A DNA stretch of 64,000 bases, from positions 53,985,812 to 54,049,811 of the forward strand of contig CM049314.1 in assembly GCA_026874595.1 (NCBI GenBank), written 5' to 3'. A program made the translations under genes and the position numbers. Positions 25,750 to 37,003 of this stretch are shown here, piece after piece (within the stretch, counting starts at the first letter, position 1; every line of letters starts with the position of its first letter). The notes below the pieces were generated by a model. The model was not told the origin of the DNA. It worked only from the letters and a program-made list of their open reading frames with translations, and ran no database searches. The stretch is from Sipunculus nudus. Its lineage: Eukaryota; Annelida; Sipuncula; Golfingiida; Sipunculidae.

Positions 25750-25850
25750 GTATGGTTCCGCCGAAAACACGTGTGTGTATGTATGTGTGTGTTTTTGTGA
25801 TAAGAAATCAAAGCCGCTCCCCTATACACACATGAAAAAAGTCTCACATA
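25750..25850 (+). repeat. Upstream repeat before C1q copy C, also at 21765-21870
   Basis: GGTTCCGCCGAAAACACGTG followed by GTGTGT, GTGATAA and CAAAGCCGCTCCC is shared with GATAGTTCCACCGGAAACGC...CAAAGCCGCTCCC at about 21,770-21,860. It lies 100 bp before the copy C start codon, so it may contribute promoter DNA. Confidence 0.5.
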
Positions 25851-25949
25851 CTCAATGACACAGTATCATCCCTTTGATGAGAAAACACAAGCTGTCGTGA
25901 CGTATAATGGTAAGTTCACCGGTCACATGTTGCCCCGCACATTTTCAGC

Positions 25950-28900
25950 ATGGCTACCCCACTGAAGACACAATGCGCTCTCATATGTAAGTTTTTTTTT
26001 GTATATAAGTATATCTGTATGTGTACATATATATTTGTGAGCAGACGCTGGGGTTATATAAGAGCTGTGTCAATAAAGTCTCATTATATAAACTTGTTTT
26101 GACGGAAGAACCAATTTTGAAGTGCTGTTTCTATTTTTCTTTGAAAAGGATGTAAACATTCCTTCATAAGCAAATAATGGATGCGAGTGTCAAGATCAGG
26201 TTTTCAGGTATGGTAATCACAGTTGTGTCAAATGTCGCTTTGTTTAAGGGAGGCCTTAGTATAGCATATATCCAGTTCTTCTGGTAAGTTTATAGCCAAA
26301 TAAAAGGATCATTTTGCTAAATAAAAAAACCAAGTGATATCATGAAACATTAACTTAGGGTATCTCGTGGCCTTGCCAAGTTTTGCATTATGTATGTGAA
26401 AAGTATGGTAACAATTTAACAAAGACCCAAGGACCAAAGTTTACAAGTGTATTTTCACATATAATATATACTGGGTAGCTAATATTATTCTATTTCATAC
26501 AAGGAATATATAATTCATATAATAACGGGACTTCAGGTATACATTTCCTTAAATATTGAACATTATACAAATTTGACTTGCCTTCTATAAGGAAGAAATA
26601 TCATGTGATTTTAACAGTTTGCGATTTATGCTATGTTGAGGTTTCACAAATGTGCCCATGTCCATTTTAAAGAAACTGCTGAACTGACTCATGAAATTGT
26701 TGTATGATCACAGCTATATTGGTGGGCATATATTAAGTACACACGAATTCAAACACACTGACACATTTTAAAAAGTATGCCCATTGCCTGTTCACGAGCT
26801 GAACACATTTACATGACTGATACGGGCTAAAATAAAACAGAATCCATTATATAATCTAATTAAAGGCAGTCTGTCTACAAATATGATCATACAATCTATG
26901 TTCACCTAGAAATAAATATATATGGGCAAAATGAGATATAAATACAAGCCCAACTTATAAATGAGATGAGGAACCAACTGCATCAACTAAGAACTTAATT
27001 TTACGTGCTTAAACTTTCAATGGCTTTCAACTGAAGTTCGCTTTTCATGGAAACAGATTGTGTCAAGAGTGGAAGTAATTTCCCAATGTAAATGGCACCG
27101 CTAGATGGTGGCGCCCACTAGAACCGCTCGGTAAACCATGCCTGAGGAAAATGCGCCTTCAGGCTATTTAAACTGTCTATCCTTAGCAAGTCTACAACAC
27201 TGATATCCGAATATGTAACTAGTTTGATCGAGATAAAAAATCAGATATCCTGCCGACATAAACACATATACCACCAGTTATCATCTCGAAGTTAGTTCAT
27301 CACAAGCACCGTGACCATAATATAATATCTTGCTTACAAAATTCAATCCATCGTATCAATTCATTTTCAGCCTACGTAAAAACAACACCGCGTCAGTACA
27401 CATATTGTCTTGTCTGTTTAAACACTAATTGAGAAGAGATGTTATGCAAATGCTCCATTGTTATTTGCAGGTGCCAGTTTTCTTCTAGGCCTGGGATCAG
27501 TATGGGCTCAGACCGGTGAGTATGTAAAGAAATACTTGATTGAATCATACTACATTTTTTTAAGGTTTTGTGAATGAGATTAAACCAAACTACACCCTCT
27601 GAGTTTCTTTTAAACCAAACCTGGCCATTAATTATCCCAACTGAGACTAAGATAATCAAGACTAGGTGCGATATTTAAACTTTTTATTTTGGAGAATCAG
27701 GCTGCTTGTTTTTTTTATCTGGGACATAGTTCTATGGCCAAAGTATAAGATTGTACCAGGTCCAAGAAGAAACCTGTATATCCAAGACTGTATCCAGTAA
27801 AGTTGTGTAAAAACGGTACAGGATTGTGTCTGATATTTCCGACATCTAAATAAAGGCTAGCAGTATAAATGCTCGAGATTTCTAGTTTAAATGAATGTGC
27901 CAAGATCTTTTGCTCACAGACAAACAAAAATGTTTTAGATTATTACGGGGATTCTAAACCCTAAACTCAAGAGTCCATCTTTGCTCTAAGACCAACAGGA
28001 AATGTATAAAATGACAGGCAGTATATTTTGGGTATCAGCTGGAACCCTTTTTATTTGAAGTGTATTGATCAAACACTTTCTTGAGGCCACTATGATATCA
28101 GAGGTTTTTAATATATCCATAAATTCTTAAAGACGATGTCCATGAACTATTTTACAATGTATGTAAAACGAAATTGAAAGTGATCAGTCAGTACGGATGA
28201 GCTTATTTTAACAATATGCATTTGAAGTTTTTTATGCACAGGCCGAAAAAAACCAAGAAGGCTGAGACTAAAAAAATCTGTTAATTTGTTTAGAGATTTC
28301 ATGACTTCGTGGTATACAAACACTGCCGGGGATCGAGCCGGCGAAATTCAAATTCAATCCTGGGCGTTAACCAAGACATGGTATTCCTTTAATTATATGG
28401 GTTTATTTATGATTAGACGATAATTATCATAAAGAAATATTGTATAGACTATTATATATGTTTTATTGACTATTATATTTTTCAGTGTGTCATTCTTATT
28501 ATGTGTCGATATTCGTGAGTGTTCTTGATATTATTACGATGAATGTACAAAGAAAGTACTTGCACGTGATTCCGTTTTGGTATTCCTACTTGCAGACCAA
28601 GCATCCTTTGCTGTCAATATTTTTGACCGGCAGGGTAGCATGGATCCTGTCAATTTTGATGCTGTCGCCATCAATCGACTCGGCCAGCTGGACCAGGACA
28701 CGTGGCGACTTACCATTCCATCTGCCGGGCTCTATTTGGTCAGTCTGTCCGCCGGGCATCCCGGAGACGGCTTGACCGATTACAGGCTGCAACAAGGTTG
28801 AAGGATATTCATTCTACCCACACATACACCCCTCCTTCACTCTTAGTGGAATAGCCCATTGACACCCCTATGATAAAGTAGGTTGTCCTGTATGTCAGAG

Positions 28901-30295
28901 TGGGCCTAGGGGATAGGACTAGGCTCTGCTATGGAAAACTTTCGCCCTTTGGCACAAGACATTGGTCACTTGGTAAGTTTGCCCCTGTATGCCTTAGACG
29001 AAGTGGACAATGTGTAGCCCCAGATAAAACATTCGCTGAAGGAGATAAGTTTGCGTTTATGGCTTTATGGAAAGTTAATTAGTTTAGCTAAATCAATTAT
29101 GGAGTTTAAATCAAGGACTGGCACTGTAGCACCATACGGCTTAAAGATAACATTAATTCAAATTACAGACTGATCTTTAGGCCATTTTGGTATTGTAAAC
29201 TTTTTTTATTATGTGACAGGAATCCTACATTTGACGAGGGTACTAGCTAATAAATATCTATACGTTGTGATATTAATCTGTATTCGGCACTTTTATTTTG
29301 CGTCGTTTCATCTTGCAAAGGTAACAACACCAAGACCGCGATATATCGTGACGAATCAAACACCGACAGGCAGAGTATCCTGGGAAGAGACATCGTCACG
29401 TGGTTGAATGTCAGCGACGAACTCTACGTCAGAAGTAACGGACCTCGTCTAATTAGCTCCACGGAATCTCTGGCAACATCATGGGGGACTTTCGCTCTCT
29501 CCGGGGATATGGGAACCACGATTGGATTCGGTGTTGCTCGGAGTAGCAATTTTACAGCCGGCAAAATTACTTTTGATACAGTATGGGCTAATGACGGTAA
29601 CGGCTGGGATATTAACACTAGTGTCTTTACAGTTCCTACGACAGGTATTTATTATTTCAGCTTCTCGACAGGTGTAACATCAGGGAATAGTGTAGAGGTG
29701 TATCTACGAATAAACAACCAAAAGGTCCACCGCATACACAGAAGCTCGGCCAGCACAGTTGACGTGGACACCTTTCAGAGGGCGGTCATGTTGAGCCTGT
29801 TCTCCGGCGATAAAGTGGAGATGGTGTCTGATCATAATGGTCATTCTAACAGCGATTATCTGACCACCTTTAGCGGGTTTATGTACAACACGGTCCGGCC
29901 TCTGCGCCTTGCGTGGTCCGTGTCCCGCAGCTCGTCCGTGAGTGGAGAGAATGATCCGTTAGAGTTCCAGCACGTCGACGTCAACGAGGGGAGCGCCTGG
30001 CAGGAGAACCACGCGGTCTGCTACCTCAGCGGCATCTACTACCTTCATGTCAGCGCCTTAACGTCATCAAATAGCGATTTCTCGGTATAATGCATTTATT
30101 TTTTCATTGAAAATAACAGCATCCTTGTTTATATTTGGCGAATATTTTATTTCTTAATATGTTTTGCATTTTTTTTTTGCAGTGAAAAAAATGTCTATAT
30201 TCATGTTTGTATTTGGCAATTATAGTATATCTGAAGTGTTGGATCAACTCGCTTTAATAACAATTATCATTGTTATAATTATAATTTAATCACCG

Positions 30296-30333
<38 letters not shown>

Positions 30334-30696
30334 ATTATAATTATACACAGGAATTTTAGTCCCTTTTAGGTGTCACTTAAGGCCATCTTTTCCCCAGTGA
30401 CGAATAGTTGATAATTTAATTAGGGTTTAAATTAATTTGGATAGGGACATTCTTAACAAACAAAGACAGTCGCCTACTGGGAACTGTCGTATAACTTTCA
30501 GCTGACAGTTATGCTGGATAATCGGCCGATTGGAGAACTACGTCACGAGTCGCCGGACAGCGAAGAGACCATGAGCAGGTCACTGATGGTGGAGTGCTCT
30601 GAGGGACAAACATTTAAGATTATATCATTCGGAAGCATCAACTCAGGAGACGAATCAAGGGACATCAACTTCATGGGATTTTACATGTTTCTGTAA
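25950..30696 (+). CDS. Secreted triple C1q-domain protein, copy C (complete, extra intron)
   Basis: Exons are 25950-25986, 27471-27515, 28596-28796, 29321-30084 and 30502-30696 (1242 nt, 413 residues). The signal peptide has a clear hydrophobic core and ends ...SVWAQT just before the DQASFAVN that begins domain 1. Domain 2 matches the C1q signature (F-x5-N-x4-W-x6-F-x5-G-I-Y-Y-F-S-F). Domain 3 keeps the cysteine pair seen in copy B. The third and fourth exons together are 965 nt, one codon short of the uninterrupted 968-nt exon of copies A and B. The 524-bp gap between them starts with a weak donor (G|gttgaa), ends with cttgcaaag, and carries in-frame stops. It is therefore an intron private to this copy, or an insertion now spliced out. 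AATAAA at 30696-30701 overlaps the stop. Exon phases and lengths match copy B throughout, which fixes the start. Confidence 0.88.
28310..28385 (-). repeat. Second tRNA-derived SINE-like fragment
   Basis: On the minus strand TGGTTAACGCCCAGG is followed by GGCTCGATCCCCGGC, resembling Pol III A and B boxes. It does not fold as a complete tRNA. It sits in intron 2 of copy C. Confidence 0.3.
28797..29320 (+). other. Private intron or insertion inside the large C1q exon of copy C
   Basis: This 524-bp non-coding stretch separates the two halves of domain 1 in copy C. Joining 28796 to 29321 restores the frame and the alignment to copies A and B with one codon missing. The donor gttgaa is a poor match to the consensus; the acceptor is ordinary. 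No terminal inverted repeat or obvious target duplication was seen, beyond a GT dinucleotide at both ends. Confidence 0.7.
30292..30346 (+). repeat. (ATT)n/(AAT)n microsatellite in last intron of copy C
   Basis: At least 12 ATT units followed by TAATTA-type DNA. The preceding AATTATCATTGTTATAATTA is partly self-complementary. Confidence 0.9.
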
Positions 30697-32209
30697 ATAA
30701 ACATGAACATACTGACGAACATCAACTTCTGTTTTCCTGCGATTACCATTTTTATTTTTGTTTAGACCCTTTTCAAGAGGCAAGAGCTGCAAATCTGTAT
30801 TCATATCTTCACATTGTTTTCTCTCATTCTTCCTGTTAAGCTGCATTCAAAATATCACTGCTACTTTAATTTCGTTACATTGATCATATTTTTTTCTTAG
30901 AATTTTGATATTGCCATGTGCAAACCATAAAACAGAACCTTCCATGACATTGATAATAAAATGTCGGAACCCCAATGTGTTACGGAAAATTTATTAATGC
31001 ATAGTAACATCAGAAATTGTTTTAATACATATTATATATCTACTTGTAATAATTCAAGATAAAGGACCCTTTGAGTCTAACCACATATCCTCTGTTTTAA
31101 TCCCAATGAATTATTTTCTGAAAATATATGAATTTACATATAGCCGCAACTTTAACAGACTCAGACAATTTGCGCTGACCATACAGGTCATAGATAACAG
31201 TAACACACCATTTACTCCCTAGCTGAAACAGAAGTTGTCGTTGATGTCAGATGCCGCTTAACGATCTTTTTCTACAATCGGACCTTGCCCGTGCTGCGTA
31301 CGTATAATGTGTGACGTCTGTAATTCACATCTTATAAGAGAGTTAAACAGGTGGAGTTGTTGGAGTGGCCCGACTGCTCGTTCAAGTGTCTGTACTTGGT
31401 CTTGCACTTGGAGTCCGGGCGAGAATGTATCTGGGGAGGGAGTTTGGTGGAAATGGGATATGTAACGGCTGCTTGTCTTAGAGCGAAATCACGCTTGTTT
31501 GCGACCTCGCACCAATCCTATAATAACAAGTTCACTGACATCTCCAATGATTCAAGTTATCAAACAGATATTAAGTGTATCAATACAATATTGATACATA
31601 ATATTCTAAAAGACAATTTGGTAATTAAGGCTATTCTATTGAGACCATGTTTTGACATCTACAACACAATGACATAATCAAGTCCACTCTGCGAAAAATG
31701 TACTGAGTATAAATAACTGAACATTATTAACCTATAATGGACCTTTCCCCACTATAAACCCGTCACAACGTGATTATAACAAGCCTTTTCAATGAACTGA
31801 TTGGGCTTGGGAGAATTGGCACCAGTAATATCTGGATGCTAGATTCCAGTGTCGCTTCAAACAATTGACTTTGCGGTATTTCTTCAATTCAAAACATTAT
31901 ACAGGCGTGTCTTACTTTACCTTACAATTGCCGCGTCGGAAATTGCGCGTACATGTGCACAACTCAAACTTGACTACAAACCTAAGGCTGGGTCTGCAAC
32001 CCCAACTTCCCTGACATAAACAGCGACTTTTTGATGGCAAACTGCAGCTAACCAACATAGCGACACCTGGAGAGAATTCTGGTCCGATAAACTAAAGAAA
32101 AAGGTGTTGTTATGTTATGGCTGTGTTATGTTATATTCTTTATGAATTAGCAGAACCACACGATTAAATCAATAATGTGTGACAAAAAGGCCACACTATA
32201 CATTAATTT

Positions 32210-33505
32210 CATCCGGGTGTGTTGGTACAGACTACCATGTGTTCCTGTAAAGATAACTGCCTGCGGGTGTGTTGCTTGGTACAGACAACCATGTGTTCCT
32301 GTAAAGAAACCTGCCTGCGGGTGTGTTGCTTGGTACAGACTGCCATGTGTTCCTGTAATGAAACCTGCCTGCGGGTGTGTTGCTTGGTACAGACTACCAT
32401 GTGTTCCTGTAATGAAACCTGCCTGCGGGTGTGTTGCTTGGTACAGACAACCATTTGTTCCTGTAATGAAACCTGCCTGCGGGTGTGTTGCTTGGTACAG
32501 ACTACCATGTGTTCCTGTAAAGAAACCTGCCTGCGGGTGTGTTGCTTGGTACAGACTACCATGTGTTCCTGTAAAGAAACCTGCCTGCGGGTGTGTTGCT
32601 TGGTACAGACTACCATGTGTTCCTGTAATGAAACCTGCCTGCGGGTGTGTTGCTTGGTACAGACAACCATGTGTTCCTGTAATGAAACCTGCCTGCGGGT
32701 GTGTTGCTTGGTACAGACTACCATGTGTTCCTGTAAAGAAACCTGCCTGCGGGTGTGTTGCTTGGTACAGACTACCATGTGTTCCTGTAATGAAACCTGC
32801 CTGCGGGTGTGTTGCTTGGTACAGACAACCATGTGTTCCTGTAATGAAACCTGCCTGCGGGTGTGTTGCTTGGTACAGACTACCATGTGTTCCTGTAAAG
32901 AAACCTGCCTGCGGGTGTGTTGCTTGGTACAGACAACCATGTGTTCCTGTAAAGAAACCTGCCTGCGGGTGTGTTGCTTGGTACAGACAACCATGTGTTC
33001 CTGTAATGAAACCTGCCTGCGGGTGTGTTGCTTGGTACAGACTACCATGTGTTCCTGTAAAGAAACCTGCCTGCGGGTGTGTTGCTTGGTACAGACTACC
33101 ATGTGTTCCTGTAATGAAACCTGCCTGCGGGTGTGTTGCTTGGTACAGACTACCATGTGTTCCTGTAATGAAACCTGCCTGCGGGTGTGTTGCTTGGTAC
33201 AGACTACCATGTGTTCCTGAAAAGATACCTGCCTGCGGGTGTGTTGCTTGGTACAGACTACCATGTGTTCTTGTATAGAAACCTGCCTGCGGGTGTGTTG
33301 CTTGGTACAGACAACCATGTGTTCCTGTAATGAAACCTGCCTGCGGGTGTGTTGCTTGGTACAGACTGCCATGTGTTCCTGTAATGAAACCTGCCTGCGG
33401 GTGTGTTGCTTGGTACAGACTGCCATGTGTTCCTGTAAAGAAACCTGCCTGCGGGTGTGTTGCTTGGTACTGACTACCATGTGTTCCTGTAAGGAAACCT
33501 GCCTG
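32210..33505 (+). repeat. 54-bp minisatellite, 24 units
   Basis: The unit is CTGCCTGCGGGTGTGTTGCT, TGGTACAGACTACCATGTGT, TCCTGTAAAGAAAC (54 nt). Copies vary mainly at two places: CTACC/CAACC/CTGCC and TAAAG/TAATG. The unit is a multiple of three and free of stops, so several long ORFs on both strands cross it. None has a plausible start or domain. The flanking DNA (30,702-32,209 and 33,506-35,040) holds no supported gene. Confidence 0.97.
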
Positions 33506-35049
33506 CTCACACGCATGCACTCTGTATCAAGGCCAGTATAGTCACAGGAAAGCAGAGAACTGGCGAACGGTCCAAACAAAACAAGGACACTAAAGTTAGT
33601 TGAAGAGAAGACGGGAAAAATATATGAAATAATATAACGCCTTCGGTACAAACCTCGACGGATGTGAATAATACGCCTCAAAGAATAAACAGAAAAGTGT
33701 GATATACGAAAACCCATCGTAATCCATTTAATAGTGTTCATGGCATTTTTAGCAAGGAAGTCTAATCCTGAAATTAACGTGCTGGTTTGTTTACAAATCC
33801 ACGATTGATAAGAAAGATGTGTATATAATAAAACTTTAAACTTTATTAGGACGTCGCTGGAAAAGCGGTGTACCATAGTGATCGCCTTGTCCGTCCGTCC
33901 TTCTTTAGTGACGCTTTCCTTTGCGCGCATTATCGAAATAAATATACTTTTGACCTTCTCAAATTCATAGGATTGGTTGGTGTGTATGCGGCCTCAAGCC
34001 CTGTGGCATTACAGATCCAACCGAAAAATAATATGGCCACCGGAGCACAATCGTTGGTTTCTTTTCGCACGCAGTATTTGAAAGATAATACATTTATAAT
34101 GGTGATTGGTGTCTATTGGAGCTTCCGTTCGAAATTTTGACTGAGGATTGACCCACATAACTTTTTGTCAAATATTTTTTTGAAGATTAGTAACTTTTAG
34201 AAAATTTGGGAAATTTCAGATCAATATGACATCCAATATATAGCCACAGTACTGCTATTGTGAGGAACTGGCCATCACCGGGCCCTAAATGAAGTTCTTT
34301 ATTTTATTTGGCATATGTTTATAATTAACATGTCACACATGATATCATGATTTTATAATTAAGTGGAATTTCTCTAGTTTTCCTAAAAGCACATGCGTTT
34401 TAACACACGGTGTTGCGTATAGGGAGAGAACTAATAGTCGAGCTAATGCTAGAGCTAGGGCTTCGGTAGCCTGCCAACTGGGAGACCCTTACAAACCCAA
34501 CAGCCTAGCACGGGCAACTACAACCCACTGTCACGGCCAGAATGCTAGCTTAGAGGGCCGAATATTAACCTGTTAACATTCTACTGTCCAGGAACCTAGA
34601 CAGTTATTTTAGTCCTACATGATGGAAAATGTTTCGACTGTTAATACATGAAATAGCAGTAAAACACCGTGATGACAACGTGTCCTGTACAGCGAAGACT
34701 GTACTTGATCAATAATACTGGTATCTTGGCCCAGGACGAGTACGCGTGATAGATACCAGGGTACATATGTGCCTGGGAACCTCCTCACAACAGATCCATT
34801 ATTTCTTTAAAGGATGGCAGGCAAAAAAAATATGTGTTGTATGGTGCGATATCTGTTGAAATTTTTTTCTCGTCAGCCAAATTTACTCGATACAATGGAA
34901 GCCGGTGCGACTGAATCGCGGGATATATGATAACTGCATTTACACTAATATCTATGAGTAATGAATAGAATGTTTTACAATATTTGCAAATACTTTACTT
35001 AAGAAAACAATGCACAGTATTGTAAGATAAAGAGAATTGTAATCGAGTT

Positions 35050-36250
35050 GCATGTACTATTATTTTAACGGTACCATTTCAAATTTCGTTTACAATAGAA
35101 ACGTCACCATTTCATCTGTTTATCGTTCACCTTCAGCTTCTTCAAACTTTATTGACAACCTTATACCCTGTATAAATATTTCATTATCTTATGATTTTCC
35201 ACTATTAATTTTTGGTGATTTCAACCTTGATATCATACTATAATTCACGGGAATCTGTTTGTCTGTCTGTCTGTCCGGATTCATTCGCACGCTAGGGATC
35301 GCACGGTCGTCAAACTTCGTGGGAGGGTGCATCTTGGTCCGGGGAAGAACGAGTTTATATTTTTTAGGCGTTTGGTAAAGAAGTGGCCTCAAAATCGATA
35401 AAAAATATTATGGGTTTAATACCTGCGCTGTGCCATGGCCATTCTCACATAATGCGCCCACGTCTTCCTGAATCTCCTCTCGCTAACCAATCAAATCAAA
35501 CCTGACATAGTCTGCCAAACATTCACTACGATTCGGCCTTTTCTAAGCAGTCCGCTAGGTCAACACAAATGAATGTTGTTGTGGGTTGACCGCGGGGACG
35601 AATTTAAACCGGGAACATCTCACCCCTGCCCATATCGGCAATTTGGGCACAAGTGAATCATGTTGCGGGTTAATCGTTGGGACGATTTTGGACGCGGAAC
35701 ATCTCACCCCTCGCCAAATTTACATTTCAAACGCACACGCCATGTCAGTGCTTACTCATAATTTAAGAAAAGTGTGGATGCACGTACTGATATGGGTAAA
35801 TTCTAGTATGGAATAATTCATCAAAATCTAACGTTTTAACTGAGCAATTTAACTGAGAAAATTTAATATGACCTCTTCCAATTACATCAGTTAGATCAAG
35901 AGCCAACAAGGGAACCCCCACATCTTCTAGTATCATTGACCTAATTTTCACTAATGTTCCAGAATACCACTTGACCACTGGAGTCGTACCTGTAACAATA
36001 AGTGATCACTATATGCCGTTCACCGTTCTCACTTTCAAAACCCATGCACAACCTGGTAATACTATAAAAAAAAAGATATTACAAGAGGTTTGACATACTG
36101 TCCTTTCGTCGAGATTTGTTTTTATCACCAGCACTTAACTCTATAAGAACGTTAAGCATTAATGATTTAGATGAATTATGGAATGCATGGAAAGAGATTT
36201 ATGTAAATTAGACATCTAATCCACCTTTCGCCAAAATAATTCTAAACATC
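35050..36250 (+). pseudogene. Fragment of a non-LTR retrotransposon endonuclease, interrupted
   Basis: At 35,100-35,240 the translation contains SSVYRSPSASSNF and LLIFGDFNLDI, the endonuclease core with the GDFN motif. At about 35,910-36,060 the same type of protein resumes with SSSIIDLIFTN and ISDHYMPF, the SDH motif. The piece between (about 35,240-35,840) is unrelated DNA with CTGT repeats and stop codons, so the endonuclease was split by a later insertion or rearrangement. Beyond the SDH motif, RRFDILSFRRDLF and LNDLDELWNAWKEIY-like residues follow before stops at about 36,209. No RT domain is left. A dead LINE fragment of an EEP-endonuclease clade different from the 47-53 kb element. Confidence 0.7.
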
Positions 36251-37003
36251 CATTTGCAGAAACAACATTGTCACGCTTCCCACGCCAGATTTTGTCCGCC
36301 ATGAGTAACTGTACATGCTATTACGGCAATGTTAACAAAGCGGGGCGTTCAATTTAGAAACATTGTTGGAAATGAAAAAAATAGCATTTGCAGTAAGTAC
36401 CCGTGCACTTTTCCTCACAGTTGCGAGGTACAATAACTGGGCTACATGGAAAGCGCTCCAGTTCTTTTTGCCTGTACGGCTTAATGTAAAATCATGGTTG
36501 CCATAACGATTTGACTGAATATGCTAGACAAAAAATACCGCAATATTGCATTTCAATATAAAATCATTAAGAGACAGTACAATTTTGTACAAAGGACAAA
36601 ATGTCTTAAAATAAATTCTGAATAAAGTAAATGCTCGGTTTATAAGCGATATTTATATATAAAAAATATTTACCTGAAAAATACTAGATGCCACCTCCCA
36701 GCGATGAATAATCCTCGAGGAGATCGGACAAAGTTGACAGATAAAGGATGTCAAACCAGCGAATATGACATAGTATAAAAAGGAAACGAACTCACTGACA
36801 TTGACGTCCAGGCGCTTCCATCAGCAGGGCGCTTTGTACTTCTACCGCTGTTAACTTATACGATCGATCAAATTTGCAGGAATATTCTCGACTGGATTCG
36901 CGAATGTAGTTAAAGCCGACACGTCAGTACAGGGGGATCCGTTTTGAGATGCTTGATATACCAAAGTTTCATTGAAGAAAAACTCTGCAGAAATAACCGA
37001 GTC

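Noticed and set aside
31351..31677. 108-codon plus-strand ORF
   Set aside because: No domain, no splice context and low-complexity AT-rich tail; consistent with chance.
32210..33505. CRISPR-like regular repeats
   Set aside because: The repeats are directly tandem without spacers, in a eukaryotic genome context; it is a minisatellite.
32147..33930. Long ORFs (457 and 573 codons minus; 367 and 333 codons plus) across the 54-bp array
   Set aside because: They exist only because a stop-free 54-nt unit is open in several frames on both strands. No signal peptide, domain or splice context supports any one of them.
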